A stretch of DNA of 64,000 nucleotides from Polyporus tsugae (Eukaryota; Basidiomycota; Agaricomycetes; Polyporales; Polyporaceae), in contig JAHRBS010000010.1 of the NCBI GenBank assembly GCA_024305745.1, positions 1,123,501 to 1,187,500 of the forward strand, written 5' to 3'. The stretch's first letter is position 1; every line of letters starts with the position of its first letter. Both the position numbers and the translations under genes were made by a program. The notes beneath the pieces were generated by a model. It was not told the DNA's origin and made no database searches. It saw nothing but the letters and a program-made list of their open reading frames with translations. Shown piece by piece: positions 1 to 12,955 of the stretch.

Positions 1-1505
1 GGCTTTCACGGCGGAGACCGCGCTGGAGAGATGTTTCCAGGAAAGCGAAGGCGCTTTCTTGTTTTTGGGCCTCAGAAAGCGCTTGGACAGGTATCAGAGC
101 GTGAGCGTGGTATTCGAGCGGCCGAGGAGGACCATGGTATGAACCGCTGAAGCTTGTCCATTAGGGTCCATGTGAAGGCGGCGCCAAGAGGTACCTTGCG
201 CTGGCGCTGCGGGGGGAGCCTGTCGTCCCTTCCCCTCCAAAGTCGAGCCATACAATTAGGGACCTGCATCGGTCTTTCCGCCATGCATGTGGATGCCTAC
301 GGCGTATCCGTTCAGTGTCGAGGGCTTGACAGGCTGAGAAGGCCATCTCAAGCCCGAGATCTGAGAGGTTAGCGGTAAATGCAATTTTCAGCATGTTCGC
401 TTCCACGGGGGCTCGGTGAGCCGATAGAAGAAGTCTTCCCTGCAAGCGGTAATGTCCATGGGTTCGCGTACTAACGGGCAGACATTGGTTCCTCTTCACC
501 ATGAGATGCATGGTGCCCGTACCCAGTTCAGGGGGTCACACGGTACGCTGCACGCCTGCAGGACAGCAGGAGGTTATCAGACCTAGGCTTCGATGTGCGC
601 CCTATCTCGGAAGGATTTTAGTTCCACAAAAATGCTCGACGCGTCTTAACACGGCAGATTCCTTACATGCTATAAGTGTGAGTGGAAATATTCTTGGGGA
701 GATTCCACGCCCATTGCGCTTGCAGGCAAGGATTGGGTGCTACGACTGCGCTCTACATGCATACTCATGATCAGTGTCTGTACTTATTCACGAAACTCGG
801 ACGAGTGCTACTCACTGTGTTCCGTCTCTGATGTCATTTCCACTGCGGTCCTCCAACGGCCAGTCCTCTAAAATTGATTTCGCAGTGGCCGCGGGAGGGA
901 CGAGAACTACTACTGACGGATCAATGTGGGGACATTCTCCCTGCGATCGGCTGCCGTCTGGTGTGACAGCAGCGAGCGATGGAGTTATCGCATGTCTTGT
1001 TGCGAATGGAACGAAACTTTTCGCCGGATGTGCAATCCACAGATGCAAGGAGGCTTCCACCGCCTTCAAGTTGGTGATTGATCTCGAGGTCGTGCTTTCT
1101 TTATGTAGGTTTGTGCTGACAAGTCAAGACAAGTGGAACGTATTCGATTGATGTCGTTCAATCCTTGTAAGAGCACACATATTAGGATGGGTGGAAGGGG
1201 AGCTCTTTTAAATGCCAAAAGGATGACGAACCTGTCCTCATCCGTGAGTGGCCATAAGACTCGACGTCTGCAGGCGACTTGAACATACTGACGCAAGTCA
1301 CACATGACTTGCAAGGAGACCGGCCGCAGAGTTGGGGTGCAAGATTTAATTACTGACAACGACGTAGGATCTTCGAAAATCTGTGTTTCAGGTGCTTTCA
1401 ATGTCTCAAGCCACGGGCGCTTCAATCGCGACGCGTCAGCTTCAGTCTACACGCTCGGCGCTTGCGCACTTCTTGCACTTACGCCTCGCCTCCTCCTTCT
1501 CCGCC
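1..1505. other. Unassigned left edge and PRE5 upstream region
   Basis: No gene can be supported here. Several short open frames exist on both strands, but none has a recognisable motif, a consistent splice pattern or a plausible continuation. A minus-strand frame is open from about position 150 to the window edge and could be the tail of a gene whose body lies outside, but I cannot identify it. The last 100 bases before 1506 are pyrimidine-rich, as is common just upstream of fungal start codons, and should contain the PRE5 promoter and leader. Confidence 0.5.
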
Positions 1506-2624
1506 ATGGTATGCTCAATGCCCAAGTCTATGAACGACGCGCTGACGCGATATCCCAGTTCAGAAACACTTACGACTCCGATAACACTGTCTTTTCGCCT
1601 CAGGGCCGCCTCCACCAGGTCGAGTATGCTCTGGAGGCCGTGAAGCAGGGATCGGCCGCGGTGGGTTTGCGATCCAAGACGCATGCGATCCTTCTGGCAC
1701 TCAAGGTGCGTACAAATCATATTATGCAACGTGAAAGTGTGCTCACATATGTATGGATGTGTATTAGCGTTCGTTCGGCGAGCTCGCATCTTACCAGCAG
1801 AAGATGTACCGAATAGATGACCATGTCGGCATTGCGATCGCTGGTCTGACCTCCGACGCGCGTGTATTGAGGTATGTTCCAAATCATTGCGCTGTCTTAA
1901 ACTATCTCCAACACTTCTTCCCCCAGTAACTTCATGAGACAACAAGCTATGTCGTCCCGCATGCTCTTCAACCGCCCCGCACCCGTGAACCGACTCGTTG
2001 CTGCCATTGCTGACAGTACGTCTGGAAGTTGCGGTGTCCTGGGTATCATAATGCTGATTCCGTCACCTTTGAACAGAGGCGCAAGTGAACACCCAGGAGT
2101 ACGGTCGCCGTCCGTATGGTGTCGGTCTGCTCGTGATTGGACAGGACAAGCAGGGCCCCCATCTCTACGAGTTCTCTCCATCAGGAAACTCCTACGAATA
2201 CTACGCCATGTCCATCGGTGCGCGGTCACAAAGCGCTAAGACCTACCTCGAGAAGCACTACGAGAGCTTCGAGGACTGTATGTGCCACGCGTGTTTTGTT
2301 TCCCCATCCCTGCTAACTGATCGTCTAATCCCAGGTACACTTGAGGAGCTCATCCGCCACGGTCTGCATGCGCTGCGAGAGACGCTTCAACAAGACAAGG
2401 AGCTCACCATCAACAACACCTCGATCGGCATCATTGGTGCCGGTGGCCCCCACGAAACTGACGTCGGCCCCGAGGGCAACTTCCGCCTCCTCGAGGGCGA
2501 GATCATCGATGTCTACCTGAAGAGCATGACCCCAAAGGAGACTGCAGACGCGCTTGCCCACGCACCGGCCGCCGCTGCGGCTGGTGCGGGCGTGGGCGAC
2601 GAAGACGTGCAGATGGCAGAGTAG
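1506..2624 (+). CDS. PRE5: 20S proteasome subunit alpha-6 (PSMA1/Pre5)
   Basis: Structural alpha subunit of the 20S proteasome core, part of the outer heptameric ring that gates the degradation chamber in cytosol and nucleus. The spliced product is 277 residues, the usual family size. It opens [18 protein letters not shown], the alpha-type N-terminal signature (YD..T.FSP.GR..Q.EYA), and carries [10 protein letters not shown] and [15 protein letters not shown], diagnostic of alpha-6. Exons are 1506-1508, 1559-1705, 1768-1871, 1927-2015, 2077-2277 and 2335-2624; all phases close. The first coding exon is only the ATG, followed by a 50 bp intron with a CTGAC branch site. Reading through instead would start at an ATG inside that intron and add residues no family member has. 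The acidic C-tail ends DEDVQMAE. It converges with COX15, stop to stop, 207 bp apart. Confidence 0.96.
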
Positions 2625-2831
2625 GCTTGGACCATGCAACATGTTGTAAAATTAGTAGATCCGGACACGTCTTGCAATGTTTTCATATCCCTCAGTCTAG
2701 CGACCGCGCAATGTCGGAAGTCATGCATTAGTGCAGTATAGTGGATGAGATGGGTGTATACATGAGATATGTCGAAAGTGAGTATAGCGATAATTAAGTG
2801 CTCTACAGTTATTGTGGCCAGTGCAAAAGAA

Positions 2832-4519
2832 TTAATGGCGAGTAGTGGTCTTTTGAGCGTTCCTGAAGGCTTGTCTCCAAGCCTGAGCGGCCGCTCCCGG
2901 TCTCCTGAGCGAGAGTAGCAGGTGCACCATGGTCGTCAACAACATGACACTGCCTGCCTGGTGCATCGCGGCAAGGGAGATGGGGACCAAGTACAAAAGA
3001 GTGGAGATGCCGAGGAGAACCTGAACATTTGCCATGGCGAATGCGCCGGTAGCCATCTTCCTTGTCAGCGGGGGCAAGGCAGCGCGAAGCACCGGGTTCA
3101 AAGTGGACACATACAGCGCTGCAGTTGCGACGTAGGTGGTGACGGCCTAACCACCAAAGGTAAGACAATGAAACTCAAGGACTACGAGCACGTACCAGGC
3201 AGCGATGGTTAAATTGGACCGTCGTAGGGTTCTCCAAGATGTTGCGCCACCAAAGGTCTGACCGATCGGGACTCTTGGCGTAGGCGGGATCAAACAGCTC
3301 GTTCGCGGGAGGAGCAAGACGTCCGCCCATAAGCGGGAACTCGTTGTACAGCAGACCAGCGTCGAGACCAGCGACGAAAGCACCTGTGAAGGCAGAGCGT
3401 TAGCCAACGTTCTCGGCAAATGGGTAGCTGAGGCGGACGCACCGGAAACGGCGGTGAGGAAAACCAGCGCGGTCAAGCCCTTGGCGTTCCTAGCAAACTT
3501 CTTGATGTGGGGATTCGCGAGGATCTCCTTCCATTGCGTGCCGCTCTCCTTCAAGCCGCTCCACCAGCCCTTGTTCGCGTACCGCCAGTCCGCGATCGTA
3601 GCCAAGCCCGTGTAGAACATGCCCGCGTAGAGGACGAAGGCCGTGCCCAAGTGCGCAGCCAGACGGTACTGTGACACGCGGGGGACCGCTCCGGGGGTCT
3701 CCATGAGCGAGTCCTCGAGTCCTGATTTGACCATGTACCAGCCGAGCGCACCCTGCGCGCCGATAAGCAGCGCCATGCCGAACAGGTGACGGGGGAGGGT
3801 TGCAGTGAGTCGTTTGCGGAGGGCGAAGTAGGCGAAGGGGACGACGAAGCCGATACCGATGAGGCGACCGAGGACGCGGTGACCCCACTCCATGTAGAAG
3901 ATGTCCTTGAACTCGTTCAGGGAAATCGAATGGTTCAGCCTGAATTGGACAGAAAGACATTCAGTTCAATGAGGCGATGGACACAAGGAGAGCAAATAAC
4001 GTACAGCTTGAATTCAGGAGTAGCCTTGTACTTGTCAAATTCCTTCTCCCACTCCGCTTTGGTGAAAGGAGGGAGGACACCAGCGATGGGACGCCATTCC
4101 GTGATACTCAGCCCGGACTCCGTAAGACGAGTTACTCCACCGACGACGATGACCGCAAAGACGAGTGCCGCAGAGGCAACCAGCCATCCTCCCACCGCCG
4201 GGGGTGAGAGGACGGGGAGTTCGCTCGCCGGGATTTCTGCAGCATTCGAGGAGAAGAAACGCGGGTCAAACGCACGACGCGGAGCACCACCACCAGCTCG
4301 GAGGGCGATGTTCCTGCTAGGACTCCACAGGCCGGTCTTCCGGAATGCACTCAGAGTCGACCATGTTGACACTCTGGTGCGCGAGAGCGAGGGTAGTGAC
4401 GTAGGTTTGGGAAGCGTCTGGTGGAGGAGTCGGGAAGACCCATGACGTGAAAGATGCGCGAGCGAGGTCGCGGAGCGGCACTCGAGGGCGAACCCTCGTG
4501 CCCACAGTCCTGCGAACAT
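2832..4519 (-). CDS. COX15: Heme A synthase COX15
   Basis: Mitochondrial inner-membrane heme A synthase: oxidises the C8 methyl of heme O to the formyl group of heme A for cytochrome c oxidase assembly. The model is 504 aa from exons 4519-4005, 3939-3443, 3383-3196 and 3146-2832, all GT-AG with closing phases. The first 85 or so residues are basic, Ser/Arg-rich and lack acidic residues, as expected of a mitochondrial presequence. The CtaA/COX15 core follows: [19 protein letters not shown], then [14 protein letters not shown] and [10 protein letters not shown] with its heme-binding His, [12 protein letters not shown], and [13 protein letters not shown] with another conserved His. Eight hydrophobic segments can be traced. 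It is divergent from the BolA gene across 254 bp, which likely holds both promoters. Confidence 0.95.
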
Positions 4520-4773
4520 CCCAGTCGTCTCCCGTACGTCCTACACGTCGGCGAGAGAGATGGAAAGAATGTTGAGCACAGAGCGCAGAACCAGCGCAAA
4601 CAGTGAGGTGGAGTGTGTGCTTGGACGAGCCAGAGCGATGGTCGAGACGGCTCGGGACGACTGAGCGCGCGTGCGAGACGCGTTGGCCTGGAATTGGTCA
4701 GGCCCGTGCTTCAGTCCCTCTGCCACATTCTCCTTCCTGCTGGGCGAGTTCCAGCTGCCTTCCAGATCTTGGG
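4520..4773. promoter_or_regulatory. Shared promoter region, COX15 / BolA gene
   Basis: A 254 bp interval lies between the start codons of two divergent genes for mitochondrial proteins, heme A synthase and a BolA-type Fe-S factor. No other promoter space is available to either gene. I see no clear TATA box. Shared control is inferred from the geometry alone. Confidence 0.5.
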
Positions 4774-5228
4774 ATGTTATCTCTTGCGCTCGCTCGACGA
4801 ATAGCGCGGCCGTCATTGGCTGCTCCGGCGAACTTGGTTGCGAGGTGGTACGCTGCCACGGCGCCAGCCTCGCATGCGCACTTCTCGACGGATGGCGAGC
4901 GGCTTATCCACCAGAAGCTGACGGAGAAGTTCGAGCCATCTGAGCTGCGTGTAGAGGATGTCTCCGGTGCGTGGTGCATCATTCATGTTGTGGATGATGC
5001 TCAAGAGAGTCCATGCACAGGTGGATGTGGGACCTTCTACAACATTATCATCGCTAGCGAGCAGTTCAAGGGCCTATCATTAGTCAAGCAGCAGCGGCTC
5101 GTGAACCAGACATTGAAGGAGGAGATTCAGGGAATTCATGGCCTACAGGTATGCTCGACGCTCTTGATGTGCATTGTCGCTGAAGCTCACAATTCATTTG
5201 CTAGTTGAAAACTGTTGTACCTTCGTAG
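4774..5228 (+). CDS. BOL3: Mitochondrial BolA-like protein (BOLA3/Bol3 type)
   Basis: BolA family proteins of this type help monothiol glutaredoxin and Nfu pass 4Fe-4S clusters to mitochondrial apoenzymes. The 114-residue product comes from exons 4774-4966, 5021-5148 and 5205-5228. Removing the first intron restores the BOLA3 core DVSGGCGTFYNI; read through, the frame stays open but inserts 18 foreign residues there. The family's helix with VNQTLKEEIQGIHGLQLKT follows. The first 40 or so residues (MLSLALARRIARPSLAAPAN onward) look like a matrix-targeting signal, and this with GGCG rather than the cytosolic type supports BOLA3 over BOLA1 or BOLA2. The last exon encodes just seven residues and the stop. 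Divergent from COX15. Confidence 0.88.
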
Positions 5229-5437
5229 ACTGAGGTTCGGCCGCAGATTATACGACGTTCATGCGTTGTGACGTCATCTGTGCAACAGCGTCCTTAACCA
5301 TGCCATAGTTCAAGCTGAGAACGAGAGCGAGGGTTGGTGCGCATTACTCTACCCCTACAAGACGCAGCATAGATCCTACACATTAAATACAAGATTATTG
5401 TACAGTATGTATACCATAATCAACCCAGTTCAATGCA

Positions 5438-6760
5438 TCAGTCTTTCGCAGCCAAGAAAGCGTCCAGTTCTGCATCTAGGTCTTCCTGAGTAACTCTTTG
5501 TCGTGGTGGTCGTCTTCCTCGGGAAGTCATATCCCTATTACCCCTCCCGCTTCTGGACCCAGGCTCCGTGAGTCTGTCATGCGACCCAACCTTCTCTCCT
5601 TCCCATGGTCTATCCTCTCCATCGCCCCGAGTGCGCGCACGGCGTGGGAGCTCCGCGATTAAACGCGACGCGAGCGTGTTATCGTCCGGGTGTGCGCGTA
5701 TGGCCGAGGTGCGTTCGAGAAGCGTCCTGCCGTCCTTTCCGATGTAGTCGGAGCGCATCTTGGACGGTGGTGACGGAGGTGGCGCGTCATCGTCTTCGGC
5801 CAGGAAGTTGTCGAGTTCCTCGTCCAGTTGGGCCCTCGTCACAGCGTCCGCGACCGAGTCCTGAGGACGGCGGCGCTTGGGGGGCGGTGGGCCCTCCTCG
5901 AAGGTCTTCCCGGCATTGTGTCCGTACTTCCTGTAGAACTCGCTCTGTTTCTTCGCTCCCTTCTTCTTGACGTCGTCCGTCAGTGCCCACCGCATGCGCA
6001 GGATGCCCTTCAGTCCCTCGCTTTTATCTAGGGCAGCGTTTATTCTGTCCTCGGCGGGCCAGATGGGTACTGGTATGGGCTTGGCGGTGACGGAGTTGTC
6101 GTCGAGCGCGGGCTCCTCTGCGAGAGACTTTTGGAGGACGCGGAACGCGCTACGGGCATCGGTCTTGGAATCGAACACGAGGACGCAGGTTGTGTCGTCT
6201 ACCCACTCGAGGCCGAGAGGATGCGCGTCGAAGTGCGTCGCGTAAGCGAAGATGTTTGAGGTAGGGAGGTGGGATATAGGTGTGCCGTGGAGAAGGATCG
6301 CGTTCTCGCGGTATGGCGACTCTACCGGATGTGCCATGTAAGCGCGAGTTTCGCTATAGACACAAAGTCTCAATGCGTACCTCCTTCATCCATTTCCTCG
6401 TCTCTGAACGCGTCATCATCATCGTCTCGTCGCCGCTGAGCAAAGGACGGCGCAGGGGTGCCACAAACACCAGGTCCAGCAAAGCCAAAACGCGGAGGAC
6501 AAGCAAATAACAGTCATGACTTCCACATTAGGCCCTACAACCTATGTCGCGTATACATGCTGCCCGCGCACCTTTCCACCCCGAGTCTTTGACGCGTCGG
6601 AAAGCAGGTAGACTTTCGTGTGGCCGATACGGTCTGCTAAAGGCCGACCATCGTCGGTGGGGTCCAAGGAAGTAGAGGCGGTTGGGTTGGCGTCTTCGGC
6701 TTGGATAGGATCATCATAAGGGAGACCGGTGGCGGCATATTCGTCAAGGTGAACGTCCAT
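5438..6760 (-). CDS. NCBP3-like nuclear cap-binding/RNA export protein
   Basis: Resembles animal NCBP3 (C17orf85), a cap-binding subunit linked to nuclear mRNA handling. Exons are 6760-6572, 6435-6381 and 6321-5438, giving 375 aa. The conserved RRM-like unit lies near residues 80-145: ENAILLHGTPISHLPTSNIF, then LGLEWVDDTTCVLVF, which matches the family's IEW.DD.SC.VVW signature. The N-terminus has RIGHTKVYLLSD before an Arg/Asp-rich stretch. The C-terminal half is charged and low in complexity, with two similar blocks LDEELDNFLAEDD and LDAELDAFLAAKD, like the short C-terminal motif of RNA-export adaptors such as CHTOP. The start at 6760 is the best ATG in frame with exon 1; an upstream ATG is out of frame. 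Divergent from KRR1 over 238 bp. Function is by similarity only. Confidence 0.72.
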
Positions 6761-6998
6761 ATGTGGTACAGTGGCGAATTGAAAGAGCTCGAGACAGAAA
6801 GCTTTCGGAGCCAGTTGTCCATGTCAGCCGCCACTCTTGACGCGTCTCGTTCTTCGGCGTCTATCATTCCAAGAGGCGTCTACTTTGGGTCTGCAAAATC
6901 CCGTATTTCCTGACTTGTTCCTGACCCTGCTGCTGCTGCTTGGTGCCGTCTCCCGCTTTGCACGATCTTGTACTCCATCACGCTTGTGCAGCATTGAC

Positions 6999-8522
<1,524 letters not shown>

Positions 8523-8867
8523 TGCCTGGGGCGTCGCTGCGAGGATGTCACGCATTCGTCGTCTTTCGGCTACTCTTCATCGATTCATCTTCCACAGTGT
8601 GCTTTCCATAGTGCTATTATGAGATTGTTGGAACGAAAATGCATTCAATGTTGGGGATATCGGCGGCAACGAATGGGAGAGTGACCCGTCGAGCGTTACG
8701 GTGGTGCATCACGTCGGTCACGGCCATCGCAGGCTTTGTGCTCTCTCTTTCCTTCACCATCACCTCGCACAAAAACGTCACTACTGTATTCTCTCGTATT
8801 GGTCCTTGAACGGCCCGTTTCATCTCTGCTTTTTGCTTGCCTTATTTTCGCATAGACTTTGTCGACG
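8523..8867. other. Intergenic: KRR1 3' flank and next gene's leader
   Basis: About 345 bp without coding evidence. The stretch just before 8868 is very pyrimidine-rich and contains a possible acceptor-like CATAG at 8851-8855, so the next gene's leader might be spliced. No TATA box is obvious. Confidence 0.4.
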
Positions 8868-9797
8868 ATGAACAAGAATCCTTTCGCTACCGCTGCATAC
8901 ACCCCCCAGCAGCCTCCCCTCCCTCCCGGTCCTCCGCCGCCTCAGCCAGCTCAACCGGACTACTCGGCATATTGGGCCGCTGCCGCCGCCGCTCAGCAAG
9001 CTGGCGCGGCTGGCGCGTACAGTGCGCAGTGGAACGCGTCACAACCCGCCCACCAAACTACTGCTGCAACCGCTGCTCGCCCCGCTGACCAGGCCCAACT
9101 CTACGCGAACTACGGCTACGGCGCGAACTGGCAGCAACAACAGCAACGCCAGCAACAGGCCCAGCAGCCCCAGCAGCAACACCAGCACCAGCACCAGCAC
9201 CAGCACCAGCAACACTTCCAGCCCCCTCCCCCTGTTGTCCAACCGCCGCCTCCTCCACCCCCCCAGTCCCAACCCCAGTACAATCCTTACCAGCCTCAAG
9301 CTGGGGCGTATCAACAGCCATATGTGCCTCAACATACGGCCCAAGCCGTCCCCCAGGCCGCTCCTGTTCCGTTCCAGCAGGCGCCCCCCCAGCCATACCA
9401 ACAGCAGCCTCAGCAGTTCTTCCCCCAGCAACAGCAACATCGACCCAACCGCCAGCATACCCAACACCATGCTTCTCCTCAGCAGTTCCCTCCCGCGAAG
9501 CGTCAACGGTTCGATAGTCCGAATCAGCATCGGGGTCCGCCCCCGCCTCCACCCCAATTTCAGCCGCCCCCGCCTCCGCCTCCCATGCAGCAGCCAGGCG
9601 GGTATGGTCAGAACCCGAACCAGGGACAGTACAGTCGGGGCGGAGCACCTCAGCAGGGTGGGAGAGGTGGCTACAATGCGGGGCGTGGGGGGAATATGCC
9701 AGGGCGCGGTCGCGGTGGAGGCTCGATGGGTATGACCAGAGGGACGAACCGTGGGAGGGGAGGAAGCTACAACAACAACAATAACAACAATAACAAT

Positions 9798-9828
<31 letters not shown>

Positions 9829-12558
9829 TGGGCAACCGAGGAGGAGGAAGCCAGAGTGGAGGAAGTGGGAGCTTCCGAGGGCAAGGTTCGAATCGTGGCG
9901 GATACGGCAACAAGGACAATCGGCGCGGCGGCTCGTTCTCGAACCAAGGCTACTCGCACGGTCAACAATACCAGCCACACAACCAGCAAAACTACCATAA
10001 TCACCACCAGAACCAGTCGCATTCGTCGTTCCGTGGCCGCGGACAGGGATTCTCAAGTCGCGGAGGCCGACACGGTGACACAGCTTCCACGAGTAGTCGC
10101 GACAACGTCGCCACGACGTCTGGCAACTTCTCATCTGGTAAGCGGGACGAGAATAAGCGGACGCTGACCGACTTTAAGATCGTCGGTCTCAAAATCCCCG
10201 ATCTGAGCTGGGTGTGGGGAACGGTTCCTGACGCTGTCGACCCTGCCGCGGTCAAAGACGAAGTCAAGCCTGCTGCTTCTGTTCCCTCTGACGCGCCACC
10301 GGCCGTCCAGCCATCTGATGGGACCATTCCAGCGACTGCTGAGGGTGCCAGCACTGGCGCGGATGCCGCGGCTGCTGTCGTTCCTGCTGCTCCTGCTCCT
10401 GATGCGTCTGCTGTGAAGGCGGAGATAGAAGCTTTGCTTCCTCCGCCTCCTTCACGGGTCCGGATGTACTTCCACACACCCGTTTCTCCTGATGACGCGC
10501 ATCCTATCTCTCAGTCCAGCTATGCTTCGTCCCTTCCGAATGCGCGCAAAGGCAAGCGCAAGAAGCTCGAGGATGATGATGGCGACTACGAGGAGGGTCG
10601 GGGCGCTCCGCCTCCTCCACCTCATGCTTCTGTTGGGGACTATGACGGTGCCGGCCGTGACAGCGTAGCCCCTAGCGTCGCCGAAACGACGAGCGAGGGC
10701 GATTGGTTGATGGCTGCCATTGGCGAAGAGGAGGGTGACGGCGAGGGCCAAGAGAATCTGCATGTCAGTGAAGTCGAGCACTTCCTGGACAATGGCGAAG
10801 CCGGCGACGGTGAATATGGTAAGCGTCCGTCCATCACTAAGCCGCGCATGCGTGGACAACATTGTTCCCGCATAACCTCGTTCGCACCACTGATATGGCT
10901 GTTTTATCGTTTTTGAAGGCAATGAGTACATGCAAGGGGATGGACACGACGGTGACCACGCAATGGGCGACGAGGATGCGCAGGGCTCGGAAGTGGGCCC
11001 TGATGACGAACACTACACGGGTTACATTGCTAATGGGACGCATGATGCTACCGAACATCCTCTGGTCAATGGCGCTGGCCATGCCGATACGCCTTCAGGC
11101 TCTCAGGAGCAACAAGAAGGCGGCGCTGTCCCGGCCGCTCCGTCGCAAGCTAACTCGAACGAGAACTCGCAGGACCACGTCTCCTCTACCCCTCCTCTCC
11201 AAGCTCCCAACGGGAGTGTTCCTCAGGATACTTCCTCTGCCGCAGCTCTTGTCGACTCTTTGTCGCAGAGCGCAGGCCCGAATGCTGAGGTTTCCCAGTC
11301 TGCTCCCCCAGTCCCTCGTCCTGTGCCGTTGCAAGCGATGGATTCCATGACCACGGTGCCAGACACGGACCAGGAGCAGGTTCAAGCTTCTCCCTACGCT
11401 TCCACCGTCCTCGATGGTGGTGATGGCCCCGAACACCACGACTACGAGGCTACTCAGCCCACAACTCAGTACGACGAGAGTGCGTATGGGGCTGAGAACG
11501 GTGCACCCATTGGTACCTCTTCGACGGCCAACAATCTCCTTGGGGAGAAGATTCCTTCTGCGAACCGTTTATCCGTCTCGTACGCGGGGGCCACGAGGAG
11601 ACTGGTCATCGATGCGGAAGTCGTCCCGAAACTGAAGGTCTTCAGGGCTGAAGGCCGAGTTGAAGTCACGATTTCACTAATGGCCGATGAGCGTGGTGGT
11701 TTCAGGGGCATTGCTGTAAGTCCGGTGCCACTCAGGATGCCTAGTATATGAATTACGTTGACCCTTTCTTGCCAGATGGAAGGATGTTCGGAAGAAAGCA
11801 CTTACATCTCACTTGAGCTCTCTGAACAGCTGGAAAGCGACCCCACCGTTCCTCCGCTCTGGAAGGCTAAGATTCCCTCGGAAATCCAGCTCGTCCTTTA
11901 CTTGGACAAGGAGAAGCCGTTGTCAGAACCTCGCTGGGTGAAGACCGGCGATGTTCAGGAATGGCTGAGGAGCATGTTTGGGCGTATGTTCTGGGTCGCG
12001 GGAGATGCTGCTGATGGTTGGGAGAGGAGAGTTGAAGTCGTCGATCCTGATCCGGTGCGCATATCTACTTCCGCCGCCACGATTTTCCCATACTCACGCT
12101 GCCTGCAGGCCCCCACCATCTGGACGCTCTTGGAGTCCTGGGCGAGCAACTCTAATGTCGGACAGCCCACCGAGCGTCAGCGCTTCCTCCGCACGCACAT
12201 GGCCGAGACCGACAACATACTCGAGATCCTTCTCCGCCTCGTGCGCGGTGAGCGGTCCACGTTCACGCAGAACGCGCCCATCCCACCGCCCTCCGTTTCG
12301 GGTCCGCTCCTTTCCGCACTGTCTTCGGACTCTGCGCACGCTGCGCAGCAGACTCACGTCTCGCTCGCTGTGCTTGCGATCTTCCGCCTCACCGTCGAGT
12401 ATGCCAAGAAGGCCGCGGGCGAGAAGGGGAAGGCCGAGGCCGAAGAACGCGTGGGCGAGATCATCCGGAGTCTGCCTTCGCATCTGATTTACAAAAGCTT
12501 GGATGGTATCTTCAAGGAGTGGCGGGTGGAGAAAAAGGGTGGCCGAGCGCCAGCCTGA
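8868..12558 (+). CDS. Large disordered RGG / poly-Asn protein, family unknown
   Basis: I do not recognise this gene. The 1158 aa model uses exons 8868-10818, 10919-11715, 11776-12054 and 12109-12558. Residues 1-230 are Gln/Pro-rich with an HQ repeat; 235-300 have RGG/GRGG repeats typical of RNA-binding low-complexity regions; an Asn run of about 20 follows (9769-9829); then more Gly/Ser/Asn and RGG. A conserved-looking segment TDFKIVGLKIPDLSWVWGT sits near residue 435. The middle is Ala/Pro/acidic linker. The last 400 or so residues look folded, with TRRLVIDAEVVPKLKVFRAE, PLWKAKIPSEIQLVLYLDKE and an alpha-helical end. The composition suggests an RNA-associated condensate protein, but that is inference. 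The ATG at 8868 is the first in frame. Confidence 0.75.
9171..9213 (+). repeat. CAGCAC hexanucleotide repeat coding for His-Gln
   Basis: A short in-frame array of CAGCAC/CACCAG units inside the same gene produces an alternating HQHQHQ tract flanked by Gln-rich sequence. Confidence 0.8.
9769..9829 (+). repeat. AAC/AAT trinucleotide run coding for poly-Asn
   Basis: An almost pure AAC repeat with two AAT interruptions near its 5' end, in frame within the RGG protein gene. It encodes about 20 consecutive Asn. Triplet runs like this often vary in length between strains. Confidence 0.9.
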
Positions 12559-12955
12559 GCGCGCTCGCGGCGAAGTCGGGGCAAATGGTACGGTGTATGG
12601 TGCAGGCGTATGCTGTTTGTCTGCTCGTGTTTGTTTCTTGTACCTCGAGACCGTCTCCTGCTCCCAGATCTTGAAAGAATGCTGTGCTCGCTATACCCTC
12701 TCTCACGCCTCCTTGCTTGCACTTGAGGATACGGCTGACCGTTGCTGCAACTGCACTTCTCGTGGCATGACATCAACTGTGCAACTTGGGAAGGAGACCG
12801 CTGCTGAGATGAGAACTGACGAATTCGCTTGGTAAGGTGTGCTTAGATGACAAAGCAACGTCGTGGAGTGGTATATATTTCCCAGATATCGTACTCTCCT
12901 CTTGGTTGTGCCCAAGAGTCCCGCCTTCTGACTCGTCTTTACATCGTTTACTAGA
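12559..12955. promoter_or_regulatory. Intergenic with TATA-like element before the epimerase gene
   Basis: About 400 bp. The first part should be the 3' flank of the RGG gene. TATATATTT at 12872-12880 lies 75-84 bp before the next start codon, a plausible TATA box. Nothing else stands out. Confidence 0.5.

Noticed and set aside
1..511. Overlapping minus-strand open frames at the left edge, including one open to position 1
   Set aside because: No recognisable motif and no consistent start or splice model; a gene tail is possible but cannot be supported from this window.
6637..6867. Upstream minus-strand ATG frame as an N-terminal extension of the NCBP3-like gene
   Set aside because: It is in a different frame from the conserved N-terminal exon and no intron joins them convincingly.
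9171..9213. Short regular repeats resembling a CRISPR-like array
   Set aside because: Repeats are contiguous hexanucleotides in frame with a coding region, with no spacers; the genome is eukaryotic.
9039..10134. Long minus-strand open frames opposite the RGG/poly-Asn gene, rich in Val/Leu or Cys/Tyr runs
   Set aside because: Composition is the direct mirror of the trinucleotide repeats on the coding strand; no independent support.
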